From Streptomyces sp. TG1A-60 (GTDB lineage: Bacteria > Actinomycetota > Actinomycetes > Streptomycetales > Streptomycetaceae): a stretch of DNA of 64,000 nucleotides. The stretch spans positions 620,001 through 684,000 of the forward strand of contig NZ_CP147520.1 in assembly GCF_037201975.1 (NCBI RefSeq), in the 5' to 3' direction. Positions 31,674 through 39,785 of the stretch are shown piece by piece; position 1 is the stretch's first letter, and every line of letters begins with the position of its first letter. A model generated the notes under the pieces. It saw nothing but the letters and a program-made list of their open reading frames with translations. It searched no databases and had not been told where the DNA came from. A program made the position numbers and the translations under genes.

Positions 31674-32827
31674 CGGCTACTCACCTCCTTCTGGCGCGTG
31701 GTCGGCAGCGCCCAGGGGGCGCCCAGCTCGGAGTACAGGGAGAGAGTGTCGGCGGTGGCCGCGACCAGTTGGTCGATGCCGGGCACGACCCTGCGGTCCT
31801 CGCCGGGGATCCGGTGCCAGGCGGTGTCGGGCAGCGGGGCCGGGTCGGGGGCCTGCCGGATCGCCTCGACGACCTTCATGAAGGCGCCCGTCTCGTCCGG
31901 GGTGACCAGCAGGTCGGCGCCGGTGGTGAGGTGCGCGACGAGGTTCTCCAGCAGGTCGGTGCGGCCGTGCTCGAACTCCTCCGGGCCGTGGTCGGCGCGC
32001 TGGAGCAGGAGGCGGTCCTGCTTGTACCAGAAGGTGATCCGGCCGCTGCTGCCGTGCACCAGGACGTACGGCTCGTCGGCCCGCTCGGCGCACAGGGTCG
32101 CGGCGACCGTGACCGGGTGGCCCTGGGCTGTGGTGATCCGGACGCAGGAGGTGTCGTCGGACTCGATGTCGTTGGCCCGCAGCAGCTCGGTCTCGATGCC
32201 GGTGACATCTTCGGCGCGTGTGTTGCCGCCGAGCGCGAGGGCGGTGGCGACGGCGTGCGCGAGGGGGTTGGTCAGCGCCCCGTCGACGACGTCGGCGCCG
32301 TTCAACCGCCGCCTGCCCGCCCACGGCGCACGGCGGAAGTATGCCTCGTCGCGTACCCAGGCCCCGGCCCCGCCGAGCCCGACGAGCTGGCCGATCGCTC
32401 CCCGGGCGACCAGCTCGCGGATCGCGGGCAGGGCGTGCGAGCCCAGCGACTGGAACCCGATCTGGCAGGCGACACCGGCCTCGGCGACCCCGTCGGCCAT
32501 GCGGCGGTACTCGGCGTACGAGGGGGCGGGCGGCTTCTCCAGCAGGATGTGCACGCCCCGTTCGGCCGCCGTGAGCGCCAGGTCGGTGTGGGTCGGGATC
32601 GGTGTGCAGATCACGGCGATCCGGGCTCCGGTGGACCGGAGCAGGGCGCCGAAGTCGGCGGACTGCTCGGGGAGTCGGCCGACGAACTCCTCCTCGGTCA
32701 GTGGGGTCAGCTCGCAGACGCCGGCCAGCCGTACCAGGCCCTTGCGCTGCAGGCGGCGGATGTTCTCGACGTGCCAGCGGCCGTGGCCGCGGGCGCCGGC
32801 GAGGACGACGGGCAGGGGTGCGCTCAT
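31670..32827 (-). CDS. Gfo/Idh/MocA-family oxidoreductase
   Basis: 385 residues; ATG 32827 overlaps the preceding pectate lyase stop. A Rossmann N-terminus (VVLAGARGHGRWHVENI) is followed by the family signature ILLEKPPAPSYAEYRRM (about residues 93-109) with the catalytic-site Lys of EKP, and by CQIGFQSLGSH. The C-terminal half is the usual alpha/beta substrate domain. The glycine motif is GARGHG rather than GxGxxG. It would oxidise or reduce a sugar or sugar acid with NAD(P). The tight coupling to DUF6807 and GH43 suggests they act on one imported product. Confidence 0.87.
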   Translation of the reverse strand: MSAPLPVVLAGARGHGRWHVENIRRLQRKGLVRLAGVCELTPLTEEEFVGRLPEQSADFGALLRSTGARIAVICTPIPTHTDLALTAAERGVHILLEKPPAPSYAEYRRMADGVAEAGVACQIGFQSLGSHALPAIRELVARGAIGQLVGLGGAGAWVRDEAYFRRAPWAGRRRLNGADVVDGALTNPLAHAVATALALGGNTRAEDVTGIETELLRANDIESDDTSCVRITTAQGHPVTVAATLCAERADEPYVLVHGSSGRITFWYKQDRLLLQRADHGPEEFEHGRTDLLENLVAHLTTGADLLVTPDETGAFMKVVEAIRQAPDPAPLPDTAWHRIPGEDRRVVPGIDQLVAATADTLSLYSELGAPWALPTTRQKEVSSR

Positions 32828-34122
32828 GGGATCCTCCCCGCTCCCGCGCCGCGGGCCACCGCTCGGTCGGCCGCCTCGGCGCTGTCGATCACTGTGTGCA
32901 GGGTCGGCGTCCAGCCGACATCGGCGGTCAGGTCGCGTTCGCTGCCCGAGTTGTAGGCGTTGTGGATGGCGAGCAGATCGACCGGATAGCCGTTGAAGAG
33001 AGTGCCGCTCTGATGCAGGGCGCTGCCGTTCCAGCTCTTGACCAGGTCGGCGGCCTCGACGTGGCCGGGCGTGGTGAAGGCGTTGTTCTCGGCGTAGAGG
33101 GCGGACTCGGTGCCCACGCCGAGGGAGTAGCGGTAGGGCGCGCCGTCGGGGACGACGTACCGGTTGTTGTAGAGGTGCACCTGGCCGAAGCGGACCCGCG
33201 GCGCGCGTTGTACGACCGACCTGAACTCGTTGTGGTGCAGGGTGACGCGGAGCTTGCCGCGGTCGCCGGTGGCCGAGTCGCTGTTGCCGATGAGCATCGC
33301 CTTGTCGTGGCCCTCGAACCGGCTCCAGGAGACGGTGACGAGGTCGGAGGCGTTGGTGATGTCCAGCAGGCCGTCGTGGCGCAGGTAGTTCCGGGCGAAG
33401 TAGGTGGGCTCCGCCGCGTCGGGGTGGCCCTTGTCGGACAGGGTGACGTGGTCGATCCAGACGTGCGTGGCGCCACGCAGCCAGATGTTGTCGTAGGCCG
33501 TCTTCCAGTCGCCGAGGCCGCCGGTGTTGGGCTGCCAGGCGGGGAAGCAGTCGTAGGCGTCGCGCAGGTCGAGGTTGCGGACGATGACGTTGTCCGCGCC
33601 CTTGAGCTGGAGGCTGGCGCCCTTGACGACCGCCGGGTTCCTGGGGCCGCCGAGCCCGACGATGGTGGTGTTGGAGCCGACGGTCAGCTCGATGCGTTCG
33701 GCCTGCCGGGCCGCCGACGCCCGGCGGGCCTCCTCCTGCGTGCCGCTGGGCTTGGCCGAGCCCCAGGTGCGGGGGTCGTAGGCGGCCAGGTACTTCTTCG
33801 GGCTGTAGCCGTCGGTGGCGTAGTCGGCGCAGCCCAGGCGGTCGCCGTCGTCGTCGGTGTTGGCGTCGATGGTCCCGGCGACCTTGATGATCTTCGGGGT
33901 GTCGCTGCCTCCGTCCAGGGCACGGACCAGCTCGGCGCGGTCGGTGACCGTGTACACGTGGTCGTCGTCGGCCGCGGCGCCGCCGGTGGTGCCGGTGCCG
34001 TGCGCTGCCCAGCCGTCGTTGGCGGGCAGGGTGTCGCGGCTGATGTCACGGGCCTCGGCGTGCGCGGGTACGCAGAGCAGCCCCAGCAGGACGCCGGCCA
34101 CGGCGAGGTGACGTGCTCTCAT
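32824..34122 (-). CDS. Secreted pectate lyase, PL1 family (second copy)
   Basis: 432 residues; ATG 34122 overlaps the permease stop. A short Sec signal (HLAVAGVLLGLLCVPAHAEA) is followed by the PL1 fold: GWAAHGTGTTGGAAADDDHV, VGSNTTIVGLGG, NVIVRNLDLRDAYDCFPAW, THVWIDHVTLSDKGHPDAAE, HDGLLDI, VTLHHNEFRSVVQRAPRVRF. It is paralogous to the lyase at 23554-24861. Unusually, a secreted enzyme gene is translationally sandwiched between a permease gene and a cytoplasmic oxidoreductase gene, so the cell makes them together. Confidence 0.9.
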   Translation of the reverse strand: MRARHLAVAGVLLGLLCVPAHAEARDISRDTLPANDGWAAHGTGTTGGAAADDDHVYTVTDRAELVRALDGGSDTPKIIKVAGTIDANTDDDGDRLGCADYATDGYSPKKYLAAYDPRTWGSAKPSGTQEEARRASAARQAERIELTVGSNTTIVGLGGPRNPAVVKGASLQLKGADNVIVRNLDLRDAYDCFPAWQPNTGGLGDWKTAYDNIWLRGATHVWIDHVTLSDKGHPDAAEPTYFARNYLRHDGLLDITNASDLVTVSWSRFEGHDKAMLIGNSDSATGDRGKLRVTLHHNEFRSVVQRAPRVRFGQVHLYNNRYVVPDGAPYRYSLGVGTESALYAENNAFTTPGHVEAADLVKSWNGSALHQSGTLFNGYPVDLLAIHNAYNSGSERDLTADVGWTPTLHTVIDSAEAADRAVARGAGAGRIP

Positions 34123-35018
34123 CCCTTCACCGCTCCCGCGCTGAACCCGGTGATCAGCCACTTCTGGATGAAGGCGAACACGATCACCACGGGCACGGCC
34201 GCGATGATGCCGCCGGCGGCGAGGGCGCCGAGGTCGACGCTGTCCGCGCCCATCAGGGTGTTGAGGCCGACCGGGATGGTCTGCTTGTCCTGGTTGTTGA
34301 GGAACATCAGGGCGAACAGGAAGTGGTTCCAGGAGTGCACGAAGGCGAAGGAGCCGACGGCGATCAGACCGGGCCGCAGCAGCGGCAGGACGACGATCCG
34401 GAAGGCCTTGAACCGGTTGCAGCCGTCGACCCAGGCGGCCTCCTCCAGGGAGTACGGCACGTTCTTGATGAAGTTGCTGATCAGGATCATCGACAGCGGC
34501 AGCTGGAAGACCGTCTCGGCGATGATGACGCTGCCGAGCGAGTTGATCATCTGCAGCTCGGCGAAGATCTCGAACAGCGGGACCAGCAGCAGCGCACCGG
34601 GCACGAACTGGGAGCACAGCAGGGCCAGCATGAAGAGCTGCTTGATCTTGAAGTTGAACCGGGCGAGGGCGTAGCCGCCGGCCAGCGCGACCAGGGTCGT
34701 CATGACCAGCGTGGCGATGCCGACGAGCACGCTGTTCTGGAAGTAGACGCCGAAGCTGCGCTCCGTCCACACCTTCTCGAAGTGGTCGAAGGTCATCGGC
34801 CAGGGCACCAGCGAGGTGGAGCCTGCCGGACGCAGCGAGAACAGCAGGATCCAGTAGAACGGGATCAGAGTGAAGACGAGGTAGATGCCCAGGGGCAGGT
34901 AGATCTGCCAGCGGGGTGCCTCGTCCCAGGCTCGGTGGGGTTTGCGCACCGGCCGCGGCGGTTCGGGGGCCGCGGGTGCGGGGGCGGGCGCGGCCTTGGT
35001 GGCCACCTTGGTGCTCAC
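34119..35018 (-). CDS. ABC transporter permease (MalG/carbohydrate type 1)
   Basis: 299 residues from GTG 35018, overlapping the first permease stop (GTGA). A Pro/Ala-rich cytoplasmic N-terminus precedes six membrane helices. The EAA loop is YSLEEAAWVDGCNRFKAFRI, which contacts the ATPase. Typical family segments include NSVLVGIATLVMTTLVALAG and VPVVIVFAFIQKWLITGFSAG. It pairs with the upstream permease and the lipoprotein at 25871-27226. Confidence 0.92.
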   Translation of the reverse strand: MSTKVATKAAPAPAPAAPEPPRPVRKPHRAWDEAPRWQIYLPLGIYLVFTLIPFYWILLFSLRPAGSTSLVPWPMTFDHFEKVWTERSFGVYFQNSVLVGIATLVMTTLVALAGGYALARFNFKIKQLFMLALLCSQFVPGALLLVPLFEIFAELQMINSLGSVIIAETVFQLPLSMILISNFIKNVPYSLEEAAWVDGCNRFKAFRIVVLPLLRPGLIAVGSFAFVHSWNHFLFALMFLNNQDKQTIPVGLNTLMGADSVDLGALAAGGIIAAVPVVIVFAFIQKWLITGFSAGAVKG

Positions 35019-35950
35019 TTGTTCTCGCCTCCGAACTTGCTCACCCGCAGATAGATGATCGAGCAGAAGAGCAGGATCACGAACGCGACCGTGGTCAGGG
35101 CCGACGCGTAGCCGAAGTTGTGGGACTCGACGCTGGTGTGGGCGACGTACAGCGGCAGCGTCGTGGTGACACCCGCGGGTCCGCCGCCGGTCAGGGTGTA
35201 GAGCAGGTCGACGTTGTTGAACTCCCACACCGCGCGCAGCAGCGTGGACAGGATGATGGCGTCCTTCAGATGCGGCAGGGTGATGTGCCAGAACTGCTTG
35301 AGCCGGCTGGCCCCGTCGACCTCGGCGGCCTCGTAGAGGTCCTTCGAGACGGACTGGAGGTCGGCGAGGATGAGGATCGCGAAGAAGGGCACGCCGCGCC
35401 ACAGGTCGGCGACGATCGCCGCCGGGAACACGGTCGAGGTGTCCGACAGCCAGCTGGTGCCGTAGGAGCCGATGCCCATGTCCGCGAGGTAACGGGTGAT
35501 GCCGGTCTGGGAGTTGTAGAGCAGCACCCAGATGGCGGAGGTCAGCACGCCGGAGACGGCCCACGGGGAGAAGACCATGGCGCGTCCCAGGCCCCGGCCG
35601 ACGAAGGTCTGGTTGACGATGAGGGCCAGCGCCAGGCCGAACATCAGTTGCAGGCCGACTTCGACGAAGACCCACTTGGCGCTGAAGACGAGGCTGTCCC
35701 AGAACAGCGGGTCGTCGGTGAAGATGCGGACGAAGTTGTCGAAGCCCGCGTAGCCGTTCCGCCACGGCTTGGTGGGGTTGTAGTTCTGCAGGCTGTAGTA
35801 GAAGACGCTGATGACCGGGTAGGCGATGAAGCCCAGCATGAGCAGGGCGGCCGGCGCGATCAGCAGGTACGGGAGCCTGCGCGGCGTGGCGGAGGCACGG
35901 CGTCGCCGGGGTGGCGCGGGCGGTTTCGCCACGGCTGCGGCTTGGGCCAT
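35015..35950 (-). CDS. ABC transporter permease (MalF/UgpA type)
   Basis: 311 residues from ATG 35950 with GGAGA 6-7 nt upstream. Six membrane helices are visible, with the EAA loop DLYEAAEVDGASRLKQFWHI near residue 210. It is the first gene of a coupled run permease-permease-PL1-Gfo/Idh-DUF6807-GH43. A 118-nt gap with an AAGCGCTT palindrome separates it from the sugar-acid dehydratase gene, so it probably has its own regulated promoter. Confidence 0.92.
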   Translation of the reverse strand: MAQAAAVAKPPAPPRRRRASATPRRLPYLLIAPAALLMLGFIAYPVISVFYYSLQNYNPTKPWRNGYAGFDNFVRIFTDDPLFWDSLVFSAKWVFVEVGLQLMFGLALALIVNQTFVGRGLGRAMVFSPWAVSGVLTSAIWVLLYNSQTGITRYLADMGIGSYGTSWLSDTSTVFPAAIVADLWRGVPFFAILILADLQSVSKDLYEAAEVDGASRLKQFWHITLPHLKDAIILSTLLRAVWEFNNVDLLYTLTGGGPAGVTTTLPLYVAHTSVESHNFGYASALTTVAFVILLFCSIIYLRVSKFGGENK

Positions 35951-36027
35951 GACTGTTCTCCGTTTCTCGGTACGTCGTGCGGGGCTGTGCGTGTGTGGTG
36001 CGGGCGTCTTGCGTTCTTGTCGGGGTG

Positions 36028-36035
36028 AAGCGCTT
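36028..36035. promoter_or_regulatory. AAGCGCTT palindrome upstream of the permease operon
   Basis: The 8-bp palindromic core (context TGAAGCGCTTTC) lies 78 nt upstream of the permease start. It shares the core with GCAAGCGCTTGC at 29252. Possible LacI-type operator. Confidence 0.4.
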
Positions 36036-36068
36036 TCTCGGTGGGCAGGGCTGTGCGGTCCTGGCGGT

Positions 36069-37799
36069 TCAGCCCGCGTACGGGTCCCGCACCCTGCCCG
36101 GCCGGGCGAGGAACTCGAAGTCGCAGCCGGTGTCGGCCTGGGTGATCTGCTCGTTGTAGAGCGCGCCGTAGCCGCGCTCGTACCGCGCGGGCGGCGGCGT
36201 CCACTGAGCCCTGCGGCGCTCCAGCTCCTCGTCGTCCACATCGAGCCGGAGCGTCCTGTTCGCCACGTCGAGCGTGATCGGGTCCCCGGTCCGCACCAGG
36301 GCCAGCGGCCCGCCGACGTACGACTCGGGTGCCACGTGCAGCACGCACGCGCCGTAGCTCGTGCCGCTCATGCGGGCGTCGGAGATCCGCACCATGTCCC
36401 GTACGCCCTGCTTGAGCAGGTGGTCGGGCAGGGGCAGCATCCCGTACTCGGGCATGCCCGGACCGCCCTTGGGCCCGGCGTTGCGCAGCACGAGCACACT
36501 GTCGGCGGTGATGCCGAGGGACGGGTCGTTGATGGTCCGCTGCATCGTCCTGTAGTCGTCGAAGACGACCGCGGGACCGGTGTGCCTCAGCAGGTGCGGC
36601 TCGGCGGAGATGTGCTTGATGACGGCACCGTCCGGGCAGAGGTTGCCGCGCAGGACGGCGACCCCGCCCTCGGTGGCGACCGGGTTGTCCCGGGGCCGGA
36701 TGACGTCGTCGTTGTGGACCTGCGCGTCTTCAAGCTGTTCGCGCAGGGTGTCGTGGGAGACGGTGGGACGGTCCAGGTGCAGCAGGTCCGGTATCCGGGA
36801 GAGGAACCCGGGCAGGCCGCCCGCGAAGTGGAAGTCCTCCATCAGGTAGGTGTGTCCGCCGGGCCGTACGTTGGCCAGCACCGGAACCGTGCGGGCGACG
36901 CGGTCGAAGTCGTCGAGGGTGAGCTTGACGCCCGCCCGGCCGGCCATGGCGATCAGGTGGATGACCGCGTTGGTCGAGCCGCCGAGTCCGAGGACGGTGG
37001 TGACGGCGTCCTCGAAGGCCTCGGCGGTGAGGATGTCGTTCAGCTTGCGGTCCTTGTGGACCAGTTCGACGATCCTCAGTCCGGCAGCGGCTGCCATGCG
37101 GTCGTGCCCGGAGTCGACGGCCGGGATGCTCGACGCGCCCGGGACCGTGACCCCGAGGACCTCGGCGGCGGCGGTCAGTGTGGACGCCGTGCCCATGGTC
37201 ATGCAGTGGCCGGGCGAGCGCGCGAGGCCGCTCTCCAGCTCCTGCATCTCGCAGTCGCCGATGAGGCCGGCGCGCCGGTCGTCCCAGTACTTCCACATGT
37301 CGGTGCCGGAGCCGAGGATCTCGTTGCGCCAGTGGCCCGGGAGCATGGGCCCGGCCGGGACGAAGACCGTCGGCAGGTCGACGGACGCGGCCCCCATGAG
37401 CAGGGCGGGCGTCGACTTGTCGCAGCCGCCCATCAGCACGGCCCCGTCGACCGGGTACGAACGCAGCAGCTCCTCCGTCTCCATCGCGAGCATGTTGCGG
37501 TAGAGCATCGGGGTCGGCTTCTGGAACGTCTCGGAGAGGGTCGAGACCGGGAACTCGAGCGGGAAGCCACCGGCCTGCCACACGCCCCGCTTCACCGCCT
37601 GCGCGCGATCACGCAGGTGGACGTGGCAGGGGTTGATGTCCGACCAGGTGTTGAGGATCGCGATGACGGGCTTGCCGAGGTGCTCCTCGGGCAGGTAGCC
37701 GAGCTGGCGGGTGCGGGCGCGGTGGCTGAAGGAGCGGAGTCCATCGGTGCCGTACCACTGGTGGCTTCTGAGGTCTTCGGGACGCTTCCTGTCGGTCAT
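36069..37799 (-). CDS. IlvD/Edd-family sugar-acid dehydratase
   Basis: 576 residues; ATG 37799 overlaps the lyase stop. Iron-sulfur cysteines are in INPCHVHLRDRA, LMGGCDKSTPALLM and GLIGDCEMQELESG, and the family signature SDARMSGTSYGACVLH is near the C-terminus. The length and sequence type fit pentonate/hexonate dehydratases such as L-arabinonate dehydratase rather than the amino-acid enzyme IlvD. It would convert an aldonate to a 2-keto-3-deoxy acid. With the downstream-pathway DHDPS-family enzyme it forms a non-phosphorylating oxidative branch. The sugar acid is not certain; arabinonate, galactonate and rhamnonate are all possible. Confidence 0.88.
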   Translation of the reverse strand: MTDRKRPEDLRSHQWYGTDGLRSFSHRARTRQLGYLPEEHLGKPVIAILNTWSDINPCHVHLRDRAQAVKRGVWQAGGFPLEFPVSTLSETFQKPTPMLYRNMLAMETEELLRSYPVDGAVLMGGCDKSTPALLMGAASVDLPTVFVPAGPMLPGHWRNEILGSGTDMWKYWDDRRAGLIGDCEMQELESGLARSPGHCMTMGTASTLTAAAEVLGVTVPGASSIPAVDSGHDRMAAAAGLRIVELVHKDRKLNDILTAEAFEDAVTTVLGLGGSTNAVIHLIAMAGRAGVKLTLDDFDRVARTVPVLANVRPGGHTYLMEDFHFAGGLPGFLSRIPDLLHLDRPTVSHDTLREQLEDAQVHNDDVIRPRDNPVATEGGVAVLRGNLCPDGAVIKHISAEPHLLRHTGPAVVFDDYRTMQRTINDPSLGITADSVLVLRNAGPKGGPGMPEYGMLPLPDHLLKQGVRDMVRISDARMSGTSYGACVLHVAPESYVGGPLALVRTGDPITLDVANRTLRLDVDDEELERRRAQWTPPPARYERGYGALYNEQITQADTGCDFEFLARPGRVRDPYAG

Positions 37800-38707
37800 A
37801 TGGACCACCCGGCCGCGATGGCGGCGACCTCGGCGCGCTCGCTCCCGGGCAGCGGTGTGCTCGGCGGTCGGACCTCCCGGCGGCACAGCCCGAGGGAGGC
37901 GAGGGCCTCCTTGACGACGGTGACGTTGTTGGCGGAGCCGCTCTCGGCCCGCAGCTCCTCGAAGCGGCGGATCTGCTCCCAGACCTTCATGGCGGCCGGG
38001 TAGTCGCCGGAGCGCAGCGCTTCGATCATGTTCAGGGAGACGGCCGGGGCGACGTTGACGAGCCCCGAGGTGAAGCCGGTGGCGCCCGCGGAGAAGTAGG
38101 ACGGGGCGTACGGCTCGGCGAGCCCTGCCACCCACACGAAGCGTTCGAGCCCCGCGTCCCGGGCGAACGCGGCGAACCTGGCGGCGTCCGGGACCGCGTA
38201 CTTCACGCCGATGACGTTCGGGCAGGTGTCGGCGAGTTCGGCGAGGCGGGCGCCGGTGAGCCGCGCGTTGCGGATGTACGGGACGACGCCCAGCCCGGGC
38301 ACCGCCTCGGCGATGGCCCGGTGGTAGTCGACCCAGCCGGCCTGGGAGACGTACGGGTGGACGGGCTGGTGGACCATCACCATCTGCGCGCCGAGCTCGC
38401 GGGCGTGCCGCGCGGAGGCGACGGCGGTAGGGACGTCGTGTCCGACGCCGACCAGGATGGCGGCCCGCTCCCCGGCCTCGTCGACGGTCAGCTCGGTGAC
38501 CTGGCGCCGCTCTTCCGGCGTCAGGGCGTAGAACTCGCCGGTGTTGCCGTTGGGGGTGAGGGTCGTGATGCCACCGTCGAGCAGACGGCGCAGCAGGGCC
38601 CGGTAGGTGGCGGCGTCGACGGAGCCGTCCTCGGCGAACGGGGTCACCGGGATCGCCACCACGTCGGCCAGGGCCGCTCGCTGGGTCTCGAACGCCACGC
38701 TGCTCAT
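37796..38707 (-). CDS. DHDPS/NAL-family lyase or dehydratase for keto-deoxy sugar acids
   Basis: 303 residues; ATG 38707 overlaps the GntR stop. It is a TIM barrel with GNTGEFYALT (~54-63), the catalytic Tyr in VVPYIRNAR (~144) and the Schiff-base Lys in NVIGVKYAVPD (~169). The family includes 2-keto-3-deoxy-arabinonate dehydratase, 5-keto-4-deoxyglucarate dehydratase and keto-deoxygluconate aldolase. The coupled IlvD/Edd gene suggests it acts on that enzyme's 2-keto-3-deoxy product. Confidence 0.87.
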   Translation of the reverse strand: MSSVAFETQRAALADVVAIPVTPFAEDGSVDAATYRALLRRLLDGGITTLTPNGNTGEFYALTPEERRQVTELTVDEAGERAAILVGVGHDVPTAVASARHARELGAQMVMVHQPVHPYVSQAGWVDYHRAIAEAVPGLGVVPYIRNARLTGARLAELADTCPNVIGVKYAVPDAARFAAFARDAGLERFVWVAGLAEPYAPSYFSAGATGFTSGLVNVAPAVSLNMIEALRSGDYPAAMKVWEQIRRFEELRAESGSANNVTVVKEALASLGLCRREVRPPSTPLPGSERAEVAAIAAGWSI

Positions 38708-39363
38708 TGCTGACCTTCCTGTTCCAGTGCTGCCTGGGGGAACGCGCGCTGCACGAAGGACGCGATGTGGGCGTGGAGAGCGCGCGCCGCGCCGTCCGCG
38801 TCGCCGTCCAGGGCGAGGCGGAGGATCTCCCGGTGCTCGTCGGCCTCTCGCTCCCAGGAGGGGGAAGCGGCCCAGGCGACGGCCGAGACGAGAGCGGCCT
38901 GGTCGCGGACCTCGTCGAGCATCCGGCCGAGCAGCGGGTTGCCGCACGGCAGGTACAGGGCGCGGTGGAACTCCCGGTTGGCGAGGGAGCGTTCAGCGGT
39001 GTCGTTGGCACCGTCCGCCCTGGTCAGCGCAGAGCGGGCGGCGTCCAGGGAGGCCCCGCGCCTCACGGCGCGCTTCAGCGCCTCGGGCTCCAGGAGCAGC
39101 CGTACGTCGTAGACCTCGCGCGCCATGTCCGCGTCCACCATGCGCACGGTGACGCCCTTGTACTGGCTCATCACGACCAGTCCGGTGCCGGCCAGCGTCT
39201 TGAGCGCCTCGCGCACCGGGGTCTTGGACACCCCGAACTGTGCCGCGAGCTCGGTCTCGACCAGGGCCTGGCCCGGCGTCAACTGCCCGGTGAGGATGCG
39301 GTGTTTGATCCCCTCCAGCACGAACTGCGTGCGGGAGGGGATCGGCGTGGGCACAGAGGTCAT
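38704..39363 (-). CDS. GntR-family (FadR-type) transcriptional regulator
   Basis: 219 residues from ATG 39363 with GAGAGG upstream. The winged helix covers residues ~10-75 (ETELAAQFGVSKTPVREALK). The C-terminal all-helical FCD domain carries metal-ligand-type residues (NREFHRALYLPCGN; ADEHREILRLALDGD). It is the first gene of the minus-strand pectin locus. It probably represses it until a pathway acid binds, and may bind the palindromes at 39424-39446 in its own promoter. Confidence 0.88.
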   Translation of the reverse strand: MTSVPTPIPSRTQFVLEGIKHRILTGQLTPGQALVETELAAQFGVSKTPVREALKTLAGTGLVVMSQYKGVTVRMVDADMAREVYDVRLLLEPEALKRAVRRGASLDAARSALTRADGANDTAERSLANREFHRALYLPCGNPLLGRMLDEVRDQAALVSAVAWAASPSWEREADEHREILRLALDGDADGAARALHAHIASFVQRAFPQAALEQEGQQ

Positions 39364-39423
39364 GCGCGCCTCTCGGATCTCGGCGTCTCGTCGGATCGCA
39401 TATCGGATCTGGCGTCTCGCGTC

Positions 39424-39446
39424 TCATATATGACGTACGAAGTACG
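39424..39446. promoter_or_regulatory. Two abutting palindromes upstream of gntR, candidate GntR operators
   Basis: TCATATATGA (39424-39433) is immediately followed by CGTAC-GAA-GTACG (39434-39446). They are A/T-rich against the background and lie 61-83 nt upstream of the gntR start, where autoregulation would act. Confidence 0.45.
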
Positions 39447-39772
39447 ACGCGTTGACGTTAGGAGGAGCCCCGGGTTTCGTCAATGCCTTCGACCAAGTAA
39501 CTTGCGGTCGCCGTTCACTCGTCCTTGGTGAGGCCTTGAGGCTCGGTGACCAAGCTCCGCCATCCCTCACAGGCCGGCCGAAGATCCACCGGGCCGCGTG
39601 CGGCCGCTCGGGCGGAGTATCCAGGCCGGCCCGCCGACGGGGCCGGGGCGACCTGCGCCGCCTGGAGGCCATCCGAGCAGCCGGACGCTCTCCGGTGTAG
39701 CCCTGCGTCGAGGTCACGCGCATGACACGCCGCCGGATGATCTAACCGGCCTGTTCCCGGGCCTTCGGCTTA

Positions 39773-39778
39773 TACCGT
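39773..39778 (+). promoter_or_regulatory. -10 element TACCGT, leaderless-type promoter of the beta-helix gene
   Basis: TACCGT is followed by 7 nt and then ATG 39786; no ribosome-binding site is seen. Confidence 0.4.
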
Positions 39779-39785
39779 ACAAAAT

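Larger units (their letters stand above)
39364..39785. other. Divergent control region of the pectin locus and the beta-helix gene
   Basis: A 422-nt gap. It holds the palindromes at 39424-39446 near gntR and a TACCGT -10 box at the right end. The middle (about 39450-39760) shows no gene I can support. Confidence 0.5.

Noticed and set aside
39424..39723. 99-codon minus-strand frame in the gntR upstream region
   Set aside because: Arg/Pro/Ser-rich with no domain, and it covers the likely operator; poor ribosome site.
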